This document shows, one piece after another, positions 36,479 through 45,696 of a stretch of DNA of 64,000 nucleotides. Positions within the stretch are counted from its first letter, which is position 1. The number at the start of each line of letters is the position of its first letter. Source of the stretch: JAPPHY01 sp034423135 (lineage in GTDB: Bacteria; Chloroflexota; Dehalococcoidia; Lucifugimonadales; UBA2985); assembly GCA_034423135.1 (NCBI GenBank), contig DAOUJC010000011.1:124001-188000 (forward strand). Direction: 5' to 3'. The notes under the pieces are model-generated. The model did no database searches. It was given only the letters and a program-made list of their open reading frames with translations, and was not told the origin of the DNA. Position numbers and translations under genes: made by a program.

Positions 36479-39400
36479 TCACGGGGTGATATGCGCCTCA
36501 AGGCGCAGGGCAGGCGGCAAGACTCGGTAGATGTCAACTGTTGGGTTGGAGTAGGCCAGTTCCAAGTGTGTGCCCACCATTTCCGCAAACTTGTCCAAGC
36601 CGCGGTCGGGGTAGTAGTGGCGCTCAATGTCCCCAACGTAGACGTACTCCACGCCGTACTTGTCCAGCAGCTCCAGCGCAACGTCCCATGCGGTTGTGGT
36701 GTAGATGCGCTGCACGTCCCTGAGTCGGGCCGCCACGCCCGCGCCGCCTCGCTGCTGCGACTGGTGGTTGTCCCAGCCGATGACCGTTGGAAGGCCGGTG
36801 TATATGGCGACGCGCGTGTGAAGGCTGCGATACAGCTGCCCGTGTCCTTCGAGAACCACAGGCGAACCGGAGACCGCATCCGACCTGAGCCACTCGATGG
36901 CGTCGCGCTCACCGGCCAGCGTGTCGGTTGCATTGCCCAGGTCGAACGTGTACGACGCGCTCTCCATGTAGGCAAGGCCGTCCAGCGTCAGGGGCAGCAC
37001 CTCGAATCGGTCTCTGAGTCGGTCTTGCGTGCCACCTACGGTGTAGATTGCGCTCCCCAACACCAGCAGCGCCAGCATCCCCAACCACGCCGCGCCCAGC
37101 AGGCGCCGTCTGAGCCCTATCTGCTGCAGCCCACCTCGCAGTCGCCCGACGATCTCCGCGCCGAATCGCATGCGCCATAGCAGGTACGCCGCCGCGGCGG
37201 CCATGAGCACCCATGCCTGCAGATAGAACTTGAACACCGTGTTCATTCGGGAGATGTCTCCCTTGATGGTGATCAGCTCCACCGCTATCCCTATTGAGAG
37301 CGCCATCGCCAGCATCAGGAGAGCGAAAGCGCCGAACGTCTCTTCGCGTTCGGAGGCCCACTTCCAGGCGAGGACAACCGTGGGAAGCAGAAGCAGCAGC
37401 ACGAATGCGGTTGTTGCGTAGCCGGTCAGCGCCAGCGCGGCCACCACTGCCAGCGGCAGCCCGCCCAGGAGCGTCAGTCGCACCGCCTTGCCGGCGTCTG
37501 CGGCGAGGTCTTCGGCGTAGCCCTTGAGCCCGCGGCCGGGAGCCGCGCCCGTGACCATCTCGAAGAGGCGGGGCAGGTAGCTGCGGCGGGAGTAGACCAG
37601 GAACGAGGCTGCCACAAACAGGAACAGGCCGTGGATGCCGATGTAGGAGTACAGAGGTGTCTGCCAGCGGCTGGGGAACACGCCGTCGGAGAAGGAGAGG
37701 TAGCCCGTTATGAATGGTGCAAACAGGAATGTCGTCGCCCAGTAGAGGAGCGCCGACTGCACAGCGACCCGTGCGACAAGGGACATCGTGAGCCGCGGCG
37801 ACCGCGCGTACTCGCCGAGCAGCACGGCTGCCCCGGCGACGGCCAGCTGCGTGGGGTAGTCCCAAGTGTTGATCGCCCGCAGCGATCCCACCACCAGTGC
37901 CAGCGCCAGCAGGTGCACGGCCCTTGGGAGTATGCCCGCGCCGTCGCGGATGCGCAGCGCAAGCGACAGCGATAGGCCCACGGCGAGGAGCGCGAAAGGT
38001 ATCGCCATCATGTGCGCGTGCAGGTCGCCGAACAGGAATGTGAAGAACGGGAACTCGGTGATTTCGTGCCCAGGCGGGTCACCGGGCGGAATGAGGCGGC
38101 TGCTGCGCCAGAAGTCGAACTCACCGAAGGGCTGTGCATTGAAGAGCGCTCTCGACGCGCCCTGCGCCAGCTGCAACACGCCGTCCAGGTTGCCCAGCAC
38201 CGCAACGAACACCGCGCCGACCAGCCCGGCGGCAATCGCGCCCGCCTGGCCGCCGGCCATGCCGAGCCCGCGGCGTGTGCCGGCCGCCAGCGAGTACACC
38301 AGCGAGAACACCGCCGAGGTGGTGAGCGCGAAGAACAGGGGAACGGCCAGGTTGAACGCGACCTCCGTAGTGATTCCCGTGGCTCGGACGAGGCTTGCGA
38401 CAATCATCTGGCCGAAGTAGTAGTAGTTGATGTATCCGCCGGCAAACCACGGGTCGTAGGGAGGGAAGAAGGTGGAGCGGAGCGCTGCGTTCAAATAGGC
38501 CATCTCCATCGGCTTCTCGCCGCCGTTGTACGGGTGCCACAGGTCCGGGTTGGCCGCCCTCACCAGCAGAAAGACGCCGAACGAGACCAGGAACAGGGCC
38601 TCGCCAATCACGACGAGCCGGATGTTCTGGCGAAGCCACGACAGCAGCTCGGCGCGGTGAGCGTAGGCTGCCGCGGCAGAAGCGCCTGCCAGCAGCAGCG
38701 CCACGAAGAACACGGAGCCGCGCGAGAACGGCATCCACTGCAGGCTCGCGAGTGCCCACGCGCCGTACGCGACGACCAGTATGCCGAGCGGCTTGGCGAG
38801 CAGGTAGCCGCGGTCGGGCAGCGGACGGAAGGCGATCATGCTCAGCGGAAGCGCGGCAAGCGCCAAGAGCTGGACCCACAGGTACCACGCTGCAATCGGG
38901 AAGCGGCTTGACAGGCTGCCCGGGTCGACGATGTCCGTCCAGGTGCCGCCCGAGCGCTGGGCAGCCAGTGTGGCGTCGGACAGGAGCAGGCTCTTGGCCT
39001 GAGCGGCCGCGGGTTTGGGCGCGAGAATGCGGCTCAGAACCTCGCCCTCGTTCAGGCGTTCACGGTTCTCGAACACGAACACCTTGGGGCGGTCGTACAC
39101 GCTGAAGCTCTCGTCGGCGTAGCCCATGCCGATTGCGAGCGGCGCGGGCCGGTAGGTGCCGAGCGGCACAGGCGTCGGCAGTCCGGGCCGCGAGAAAGTG
39201 TCGTCCACGAACGCCACGCCGAGGAGCGAGGGGTAGTCGGTCTCCCAGTGCGCCAGCTCGTATCCAAGCTCGCCGCCAAACAGCCTGCGATAGTACTCGC
39301 CGGTCATGTGGTACTTCTCCGGGAGTCGCGTGGTGCTCCCGTAGAGCCGATTGCTGAAGAAGACAAGATAGTCGGCGCCGGCAAGCTGCTCAGCCACGCG

Positions 39401-40954
39401 CTCGATCTTGTCCTGGCCGTCGGCATACCGGACGCTGTCGGAGTCGTACATGGCCATGCACGAGCGGTTGTCGTCGGGTACGCCGCGGCAGCCGATGACG
39501 TAGTCATGCATGCCCGGTAGAGACTCCTCCCAGTGCTCCATGAGTATGACCGAGCCGGGGTGCACGTTCTCCTTGATCCACTCTGAAGCCCGGTTGGCGG
39601 TGTGCGTGCCGGTGTAGGTGGCCGCGTAAGAGAGGGCATAAAACCCTGTCGCGCCCACCACCAGTCCGATGGCCCAGCGCACAGCGATATCGCGCTCGCG
39701 GCTGTACGTGGCGGCCCAGTCCCGCGTCCACAGCATCATTTGGGACGCCATGATGATCAGGAACGGCGTGAGCGGAAGCATGTATCGCAGGAACTTGACC
39801 TGCACGAAGCCGGTCAGCATGAAGTACGGCACCACCCACGCGAGCAGCAGCAGGTCAGCCTTGCTGCGTCGGACTATGGCCATCCCAATCGTGAACAGGA
39901 TCGAGGCCCACGCTGCGATGCCCAGCGGCAGGCCAAGCCCGAACAACGCAAGCTGGCGCACGTGGTACCAGTAGGGCGTAGTGTCGATGTACTGCTGCGT
40001 ATAGGGGCGGCCGGATGTGCCGCGGGCCATCGCAAACTCGCCGCCAACGTCGCAGGCGTAGTAGTTCCGGTCGAGGAACGACAGGGCGGAGTACGGCACC
40101 GGACATGGGTCGGGTCGCGACCAGTCCAGGAACGCGTACGGCGTCGCCAGGAAGAACACGAGCAGCGCCACCGCGCAAGCCATCAGCAGGTGGTGCGTGG
40201 CTCTTGCGAGTGCGGGCCGGGTCGGCTTGGCGAGTGCGATGTCGTCACGCGAGCTCAAGAATACGTGGAACGCGTGGGCAAGCAGGAGGGCCAGCAGGAG
40301 CGGCGCCACGCTGATCTTCGATGCCAGCGCCAGCCCGATGAACAGGCCCGCAAGCAGCGAGTCTCGCAGCCTGCCTTCCTGCGCCCTCCGCGCCATGAAG
40401 TACATGGAAGTGACGATGAAGAAGGTCAGGAAGGTGTCTGAGGTGTAGAAGTGGCTCATCTGGACGTGGATGACAGCCATCGCCGTAAGCAGCGCGGCCA
40501 GCAGGCCGGCGCGCCTGCCGTAGAGGCGGCAGCCCAGCAGGAACACCATGAGCACGGTTCCCACGTCCGACAGGGTGGAGAAGCCCCTGCCCAGGAAGCG
40601 CAGGTCCCGGAAGTCCAGCGACACGAACGGGGATAGCAGCGACTCCGCGGCCATGCCTGCGTATATGGGCAGGCTGCCGTAGGGGAACCAGCGCGGGTTG
40701 AGCGGGCTCTCATCCACGTTCAGGAGCACGCCAAGGTTGGAGAGTGCAGGCCAGCTCAGGTCGTTGACGCGGAAGAGGATGGCTCGCTCGTCGGGGTGGA
40801 AGAGGCCTCCTTGGTCCCAGTCAATGCCGTAGAGCCGGAGAGCGAGGGCAAGCAGAATTATGAGTGTGGGCGCGATGAGAGCCGTGCGGCCGGCGCGCGA
40901 GGAATGCGCGCGCGAGTCCTGGGGCGAAGGCTGCTCTGTTTCGGGCTGCTCCAC
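36479..40954 (-). CDS. Giant membrane protein: GT39-like N-terminus plus YYY (DUF2298) domain
   Basis: The 1491-residue protein has more than twenty hydrophobic helices. The N-terminal half resembles dolichyl-phosphate-mannose protein mannosyltransferases, with the acidic loop FHPDERAILFR near residue 55. The C-terminal half is the Chlor_Arch_YYY/DUF2298 domain, with GGYINYYYFGQ near residue 840 and FTFLFGDLHAHMM near 980. A glycosyltransferase role in lipid-linked sugar transfer is likely but unproven. The start is GTG, 8 nt from a -10 box. It appears to be a fusion of two membrane modules, otherwise often separate. Confidence 0.88.
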   Translation of the reverse strand: MEQPETEQPSPQDSRAHSSRAGRTALIAPTLIILLALALRLYGIDWDQGGLFHPDERAILFRVNDLSWPALSNLGVLLNVDESPLNPRWFPYGSLPIYAGMAAESLLSPFVSLDFRDLRFLGRGFSTLSDVGTVLMVFLLGCRLYGRRAGLLAALLTAMAVIHVQMSHFYTSDTFLTFFIVTSMYFMARRAQEGRLRDSLLAGLFIGLALASKISVAPLLLALLLAHAFHVFLSSRDDIALAKPTRPALARATHHLLMACAVALLVFFLATPYAFLDWSRPDPCPVPYSALSFLDRNYYACDVGGEFAMARGTSGRPYTQQYIDTTPYWYHVRQLALFGLGLPLGIAAWASILFTIGMAIVRRSKADLLLLAWVVPYFMLTGFVQVKFLRYMLPLTPFLIIMASQMMLWTRDWAATYSRERDIAVRWAIGLVVGATGFYALSYAATYTGTHTANRASEWIKENVHPGSVILMEHWEESLPGMHDYVIGCRGVPDDNRSCMAMYDSDSVRYADGQDKIERVAEQLAGADYLVFFSNRLYGSTTRLPEKYHMTGEYYRRLFGGELGYELAHWETDYPSLLGVAFVDDTFSRPGLPTPVPLGTYRPAPLAIGMGYADESFSVYDRPKVFVFENRERLNEGEVLSRILAPKPAAAQAKSLLLSDATLAAQRSGGTWTDIVDPGSLSSRFPIAAWYLWVQLLALAALPLSMIAFRPLPDRGYLLAKPLGILVVAYGAWALASLQWMPFSRGSVFFVALLLAGASAAAAYAHRAELLSWLRQNIRLVVIGEALFLVSFGVFLLVRAANPDLWHPYNGGEKPMEMAYLNAALRSTFFPPYDPWFAGGYINYYYFGQMIVASLVRATGITTEVAFNLAVPLFFALTTSAVFSLVYSLAAGTRRGLGMAGGQAGAIAAGLVGAVFVAVLGNLDGVLQLAQGASRALFNAQPFGEFDFWRSSRLIPPGDPPGHEITEFPFFTFLFGDLHAHMMAIPFALLAVGLSLSLALRIRDGAGILPRAVHLLALALVVGSLRAINTWDYPTQLAVAGAAVLLGEYARSPRLTMSLVARVAVQSALLYWATTFLFAPFITGYLSFSDGVFPSRWQTPLYSYIGIHGLFLFVAASFLVYSRRSYLPRLFEMVTGAAPGRGLKGYAEDLAADAGKAVRLTLLGGLPLAVVAALALTGYATTAFVLLLLLPTVVLAWKWASEREETFGAFALLMLAMALSIGIAVELITIKGDISRMNTVFKFYLQAWVLMAAAAAYLLWRMRFGAEIVGRLRGGLQQIGLRRRLLGAAWLGMLALLVLGSAIYTVGGTQDRLRDRFEVLPLTLDGLAYMESASYTFDLGNATDTLAGERDAIEWLRSDAVSGSPVVLEGHGQLYRSLHTRVAIYTGLPTVIGWDNHQSQQRGGAGVAARLRDVQRIYTTTAWDVALELLDKYGVEYVYVGDIERHYYPDRGLDKFAEMVGTHLELAYSNPTVDIYRVLPPALRLEAHITP

Positions 40955-40962
40955 GATAGGCT

Positions 40963-40991
40963 ATTCTATCAAGGCGAGCGGGCAGGGGCAA
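40963..40991 (-). promoter_or_regulatory. Promoter for the YYY membrane protein, near-leaderless
   Basis: On the minus strand TTGCCC (40991-40986), a 17-nt spacer and TAGAAT (40968-40963) precede the GTG start by only 8 nt. The transcript would start at or next to the start codon. Confidence 0.5.
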
Positions 40992-41036
40992 AGCGGAGTA
41001 TTCGGATGTGTTACAATTGGGTTGGAGGTCAAGGCT

Positions 41037-41120
41037 ATGAGCAACGACAGCAATGGGAGGCCACCGCCACTGCCGCCGGATTACTTCAAGAAGGGTCTGG
41101 GTACCAAGCCTCCTAAGTGA
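41037..41120 (+). CDS. Putative proline-rich micropeptide (27 aa)
   Basis: An ATG at 41037 with GGAGGT about 8 nt upstream opens a frame of 27 codons. The peptide has a proline run in the middle (RPPPLPPDYFKKG) and a basic end. A TACAAT sequence at 41012-41017 could be a -10 box. It is divergent from the YYY gene and borders the low-GC segment. The strong ribosome binding site is the main evidence. It is too short to recognise a family. Confidence 0.4.
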   Translation: MSNDSNGRPPPLPPDYFKKGLGTKPPK

Positions 41121-41421
41121 ACCACACTTCGGCCAGTGGCATCGCTATTGCTATGCCAACAAGTACGACCTCAAGGGCAGCCTATGTCAAAGGTGAATTT
41201 ATACTTCTCGCCTTGTCTGCCAATAGAAGTTTGTTTATTCGACAGACACAATAGCAATGGAAAACTGCCCTACTCGTGAGCAGTGAACCTTAGTATCACC
41301 AGATGAAGCATAACGGTCCGAGTTGGTCGGGTCGAGCTACGGACATCAGGCCACGGGACTTCAGGCGTGCGTGAATTGAAGAATCGGTCTTCCGTTCGCC
41401 CACTGGCAGTCTGTGTTTGCT
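41121..41421. other. Gene-free, lower-GC intergenic stretch
   Basis: About 300 bases carry no supported gene. The base composition is clearly more AT-rich than the YYY gene. The only structure seen is an inverted pair ATTGCTAT/ATAGCAAT about 100 nt apart. No attachment-site duplication, transposase remnant or tRNA was found. It may be a junction of an acquired segment. Confidence 0.5.
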
Positions 41422-44400
41422 CTACTGAGAGGTTTCGGCTGACTCTACCTGAGCACGAACCGAGCCCAGGCCAAGCCTAATTTGTCCCGACTCAATCATA
41501 GACAGTGGATCATGGAAGCGCTTCATGAGCGGGCTATTACTGTCAACGCGATAGACCCGACACAGGACATAGTGCTCCCGCTCGGCCATAGCCTTAGCAA
41601 CCTCGGACTCCGGCCAGTCAAAGTTGCCGTCCGAACCTGAAGTAGACTTTACTTCAATCCACAACGGGGCCCCGTCCTTCGCGATAGAGCGAATGTCGTG
41701 ATCCGCCGTTGGATCGTCACGACTGACCCAAGTGACGACTGACTCTGGAGGCTCGTGTCCCGCTTCGCGAACTCTCTCAAGTTCCAGCAGGTATGCAATT
41801 TCCTCGCCTCTTTCGCCGAGGAGGCTATCCCACTCTGGGTCCCGCGGGGACCAGCCTCCGCCTCCACCACGACTTACTCCCCCTACACCTCTAGCTGTTA
41901 TCTGTGTGCCGACAGTCGTGAGTTCTTGTGCTAGAACTTCTTCGATTGGTGGTAGTTCCCGACGCACCGACTTCGGGTCGGTGGTGAGGGGTTTTCCAGG
42001 TGTACGAATGGGATTGGTCGCGGCATTGCCCGCGCGCCTCACGAGACTCGCAGTTAAGGAGTCCCCAAACTGCTCAGCAATTGACTCACCATCCGAATGT
42101 TGGTCTTCGCTCCAGTCTGCCTCTCTCTCGAGTCCCCAATCTTCGAAGGTCAGATTCATCTGCCAAGGTATGCCCCGGTGTACTAGAAACTCAGCAATCT
42201 CCTCGCTTGAGTTGCAGTCAAGCAGCCGATAGATCGCTGAGACGCACATTCTGGCGTTCCCAGTTGAGCCGGTTAAAGTCTCTGCAAGGGCGTACGACAC
42301 GGTGTCGCGAAAGGTTGTCCGGGTCTGTGGCGAGACAACGTAGAGAGTTTCACCCTGCCAAAGGTGTCGGGCCTGGATCGTAGCACAAACATCCCCCAGT
42401 TGGTATTTGTGCAAAATGGAGTCCACGAATACTAACGATTCAATTCTTGGCAGATGGCTGACTCGTAGAGGGGCCGCATCAACTCCGGGCCTTTCTGAGA
42501 CTTCGCGGTTAATCAGCACCGAAAGGGCTGACCGAAAAACGCGTGAGTCAAGCTGACGCTTTAACTTTGTCACACCAATCCTGTTCGGCTCCTCCTGTGA
42601 ACTGCCGATCTGGGTCCGTGAGAGTATAGCTGCATCGCTTAGCCTCTTCACCCCACACGAATCGTAAAACCGCAGGGCTCCTTGGCCTATGTCGTCGGCG
42701 ATGGGCACCCTGTCACCAAGTAGTATTGCTAACTGAGGGTAATCATCAATGTATGCATGATTTGGATTGCGAAGCCGGCCGTCCCGACACAGGACGAAGT
42801 TCAGACCACCAAATCCCGCGCCATCAGGTATGCCATTCCGGAGTTCGGCGTACGCCCTGCGCAGACGTAGCCTGTCTGCATTTGACACGACTCCATCAGT
42901 CCCAACGGATTGGCTGATAGAGGTGATCAGCCGTACCCAATCCTCTGGAGTTGGGCGAGTCCTGCAACCGAGTGCTCTCAAGGCATTAACTGCCTTCTCC
43001 GAGCGAGGCCTAGCGACTGGGACAGAACCGGCGAACAGTTCCGCGTGGCTGGAACTCACCAGCGCCTTCGAAGGAGAGACGTAGCCTAGCGGAGTCCAGA
43101 CAATGTCTTCATCACTGAACGTAATAATCGATCGACGTTCCCTCCTGATAGCTTCAAGGAGAGCGACGTAGAGCGTGTCGGCTGTGGGGTTGTCAGACCG
43201 CCGATTCTGATGGATGGCCGCGACGATGTCAGAGGATCGGGGAAGAACGTTACAGCCCATCTTCACCTGCAAGGCCCTGCTGAGCCCCTCTGCGTAGGCG
43301 ACTGTGTCACCGAGCAACTCCAAGGTGTCGCGCGTTCTAACGTATAGCTCCTGAGGTGACTTCAGGGTGCCGTCAGAACTCCTTAGACATTCAATCTCCT
43401 TTAGACGTCGCCACTGGCCCGGCTTGACAAGGTTATGGTGCCTCAGTAGGGCTGTCTCGAAGCTATTCGCCAAGTCAGGATGCGTGCTGACCCGCTCGGC
43501 CAGATCAACTAGGTCTTCGCCGTCCAGCTTGGTGCGAAAAGACAGCCGGCGGCGGAGTTCGGAGTCCTCGGCATACGACCTAGCGGGAAAGCTGAGGACT
43601 TCCGCAAGCGCACGTGCGCCCCTGGCTTGGCGAATCATGATCTTCCGAGGTTCGACCCAATGGCCGCGATGGTCAAGCAAAACGGGCGACCTGCGCAGTA
43701 GACTCAACGTCCCGGCGTCGAAATTACCTCTACGAGCAAGGATGAATTTCATCAGCGCTCGCCGCTGTTCGGCGGTCGCTAGACCCTCTTCCGACCGCCG
43801 AGCAGTTGACTTGATCCAAGTGGTCATATCGTACTTCGTCGCGAGGCGTCGAAGTGACCTGAACTCGGCCAGATCAGGGTGTAGTCGCTGGCTAGGCGGC
43901 AGAGGACAGGCCTCCCGCGCGTCAGGAGGCACCAGGTACAACTCTAAAAGGGGACGAAGGCTGTCATCAGCTGCCAAGGTCGTGGGCGAGTTGCTCAGGT
44001 CCTTCTTGTGATTGTCTGAAAGTCGCGTCCTATCCAAGGCTTGCGCAAACTTAATCTGAGTGGGGAGTTGACGAATGACTCGGTCGAAATCCATGAAATA
44101 CCAGTTACCCTGATCCTGAGGTTTCGTAAGGAGGCGGCTTGCATCCTCACCTGCGCACTTTAGCCTAATTAGTGAATCTGGACCGAAGCGCTTTGCGCCA
44201 CACACGGACGACAACTTGATTATCGGCCCGTTCGTAGCCAAGTTCCCGTCAAGATAGTCATCTGGATCAAAGAACCCGTCGTACTCCGGTTTGTCAGGTA
44301 AGACAAGGGTATCGGCGGCAACGAATATGACCTTTTTTCGCGTTCGCCCGCGGCTTGCCCAAACCTCTTTGCTACGTAGGTGATCAAGTACAGCATCGGC

Positions 44401-45543
44401 GTAAGCCTCAGCAAGGTGGTTGCCGGAGTCACGCTCTCCAGCCTCAAGGGCCAAGTAAGCGCCCGCACCAAAACGCTCGTACCAGTCTGTGATCAAGAGA
44501 CTGGTGGTGAGATCAACCAGCTCTTGAACCAGCCATTCGTTCCACGAACTGGACGAAGGAGACACAATGTTGGCTCGGTTGTTGTCCATCTCAAACGGCG
44601 CGTTGAGGCTCACAAGGTTGCCGGTTTTGGCCAAGGGAGCGCCAAGCGGGTAGTACACCAAGCCGGGTGAGGTTGCGTCAGGCCGTCCCCTGAAGAGTCT
44701 GAGAGACACTCCAATCCACATTCTGTTTCGGTTGATTCTGTAATACGAGGGATAGTCCTTCTCTCGATGCGACTCGGGAACCTGAACCTGTGCTTGGTAC
44801 TCCAGTTCAACGACCCTGTTCCGATGACCAGCGCTTTCCTGGAGGGCCTCCCGTCGAATCACCCGTATCCCTCTGGCCGACGTTCGATCCTCTCTAGCAC
44901 GCTGTGTCCATGAGACTTCCGGCATGTCATCGGTCCTAAGGATGACTTGGCGGAGACTCTGTGACCGACCGGGATGGGCGAGCTTGATCAGAGTCTCCGC
45001 CAGCGAATCGCTAATCTCCCGGGCCCACGCGCTCCTCCTCGTGGGTGTGAAGGGTTCGAGTGCCCTCACTTTAGTGGGACGGTACGGAACTTCGATGCGA
45101 ACTCCTCGCTCGGGCGAATCGTTTGTTTCTCTTGGTGGGTAAATGGCCCCTCGCCGCCAATTGAGGGCTGACCACTTGCCCGCGGAGTACACTTCTATCT
45201 CGTCACCGACGGTGAATAGTGACCTGAGTCCGAAATTCTTTGAACCTATGCTGCTCTTCTTGGGCTCTATGTAGGTGTCCGAGTTTGGAACCCATCCGGT
45301 ACCCAGCATCACCCGGAGCCGCTCCCATCCGGCTGCGTCAATGGGGTCACCGTTTCCAGTGATGACCAGCCGTTCACTGCTGAAGTGGACGCCGAGTTCT
45401 TGACCTCCCGCGTCGTACTCGTTCTGAACCAACTCACGCAAGATGGCGGTTGGAGTGTGGCTCAGAGCGAACTGCTCCACCACGCTTTCCGCCACGTAGT
45501 ATTGGTAGTTTAGGTCCTGCATCGAAGTCTTGGCTGGGTTCAT
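41422..45543 (-). CDS. Sacsin/NO VEIN-like GHKL ATPase with C-terminal nuclease-like domain
   Basis: The 1373-residue protein starts with a GHKL (Hsp90-type) ATPase: N-box RELVQNEYDAGG near residue 37, G1-like ITGNGDPIDAAGW near 62, G2-like SSIGSKNFGLRSLF near 97. The usual G1 Asp is replaced. A long middle region has no motif I recognise. After a Gly-rich linker the end matches the NO VEIN C-terminal (DUF3883) domain, with GEEIAYLLEL, D1281 and E-V-K at 1297-1299, a PD-(D/E)XK-like triad. The architecture parallels plant NO VEIN. GC is lower than flanks. The ATG at 45543 (GAGGG upstream) is preferred; a TTG at 45573 is possible. A defence role is inference. Confidence 0.8.
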   Translation of the reverse strand: MNPAKTSMQDLNYQYYVAESVVEQFALSHTPTAILRELVQNEYDAGGQELGVHFSSERLVITGNGDPIDAAGWERLRVMLGTGWVPNSDTYIEPKKSSIGSKNFGLRSLFTVGDEIEVYSAGKWSALNWRRGAIYPPRETNDSPERGVRIEVPYRPTKVRALEPFTPTRRSAWAREISDSLAETLIKLAHPGRSQSLRQVILRTDDMPEVSWTQRAREDRTSARGIRVIRREALQESAGHRNRVVELEYQAQVQVPESHREKDYPSYYRINRNRMWIGVSLRLFRGRPDATSPGLVYYPLGAPLAKTGNLVSLNAPFEMDNNRANIVSPSSSSWNEWLVQELVDLTTSLLITDWYERFGAGAYLALEAGERDSGNHLAEAYADAVLDHLRSKEVWASRGRTRKKVIFVAADTLVLPDKPEYDGFFDPDDYLDGNLATNGPIIKLSSVCGAKRFGPDSLIRLKCAGEDASRLLTKPQDQGNWYFMDFDRVIRQLPTQIKFAQALDRTRLSDNHKKDLSNSPTTLAADDSLRPLLELYLVPPDAREACPLPPSQRLHPDLAEFRSLRRLATKYDMTTWIKSTARRSEEGLATAEQRRALMKFILARRGNFDAGTLSLLRRSPVLLDHRGHWVEPRKIMIRQARGARALAEVLSFPARSYAEDSELRRRLSFRTKLDGEDLVDLAERVSTHPDLANSFETALLRHHNLVKPGQWRRLKEIECLRSSDGTLKSPQELYVRTRDTLELLGDTVAYAEGLSRALQVKMGCNVLPRSSDIVAAIHQNRRSDNPTADTLYVALLEAIRRERRSIITFSDEDIVWTPLGYVSPSKALVSSSHAELFAGSVPVARPRSEKAVNALRALGCRTRPTPEDWVRLITSISQSVGTDGVVSNADRLRLRRAYAELRNGIPDGAGFGGLNFVLCRDGRLRNPNHAYIDDYPQLAILLGDRVPIADDIGQGALRFYDSCGVKRLSDAAILSRTQIGSSQEEPNRIGVTKLKRQLDSRVFRSALSVLINREVSERPGVDAAPLRVSHLPRIESLVFVDSILHKYQLGDVCATIQARHLWQGETLYVVSPQTRTTFRDTVSYALAETLTGSTGNARMCVSAIYRLLDCNSSEEIAEFLVHRGIPWQMNLTFEDWGLEREADWSEDQHSDGESIAEQFGDSLTASLVRRAGNAATNPIRTPGKPLTTDPKSVRRELPPIEEVLAQELTTVGTQITARGVGGVSRGGGGGWSPRDPEWDSLLGERGEEIAYLLELERVREAGHEPPESVVTWVSRDDPTADHDIRSIAKDGAPLWIEVKSTSGSDGNFDWPESEVAKAMAEREHYVLCRVYRVDSNSPLMKRFHDPLSMIESGQIRLGLGSVRAQVESAETSQ

Positions 45544-45643
45544 TCCCTTAGCACCCTCAGATATTGATTCCAATCAGCGTTCATCATATTCTCCCGATGG
45601 GGGCTTCTTCGGTTGGTCTTGATCTGAAACCGGCGTGTCAACA

Positions 45644-45675
45644 AAGTGGCTCCTACCGTGGGGCAGGAGCCACTT
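45644..45675 (-). terminator. Intrinsic-terminator-like hairpin after gapA
   Basis: AAGTGGCTCCT (45644-45654) and AGGAGCCACTT (45665-45675) form a perfect 11-bp stem with a 10-nt loop. On the minus strand it is followed by TTTGTT. It begins about 20 nt after the gapA stop and probably ends the eno-gapA transcript; read on the other strand it lacks a U-tract. Confidence 0.75.
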
Positions 45676-45696
45676 CGCTCGCTTATAGCGCTGGCT

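Noticed and set aside
36016..36975. 319-codon minus-strand frame across the YtxH region and the end of the YYY gene
   Set aside because: It runs in another frame across two genes that have clear family features and good starts.
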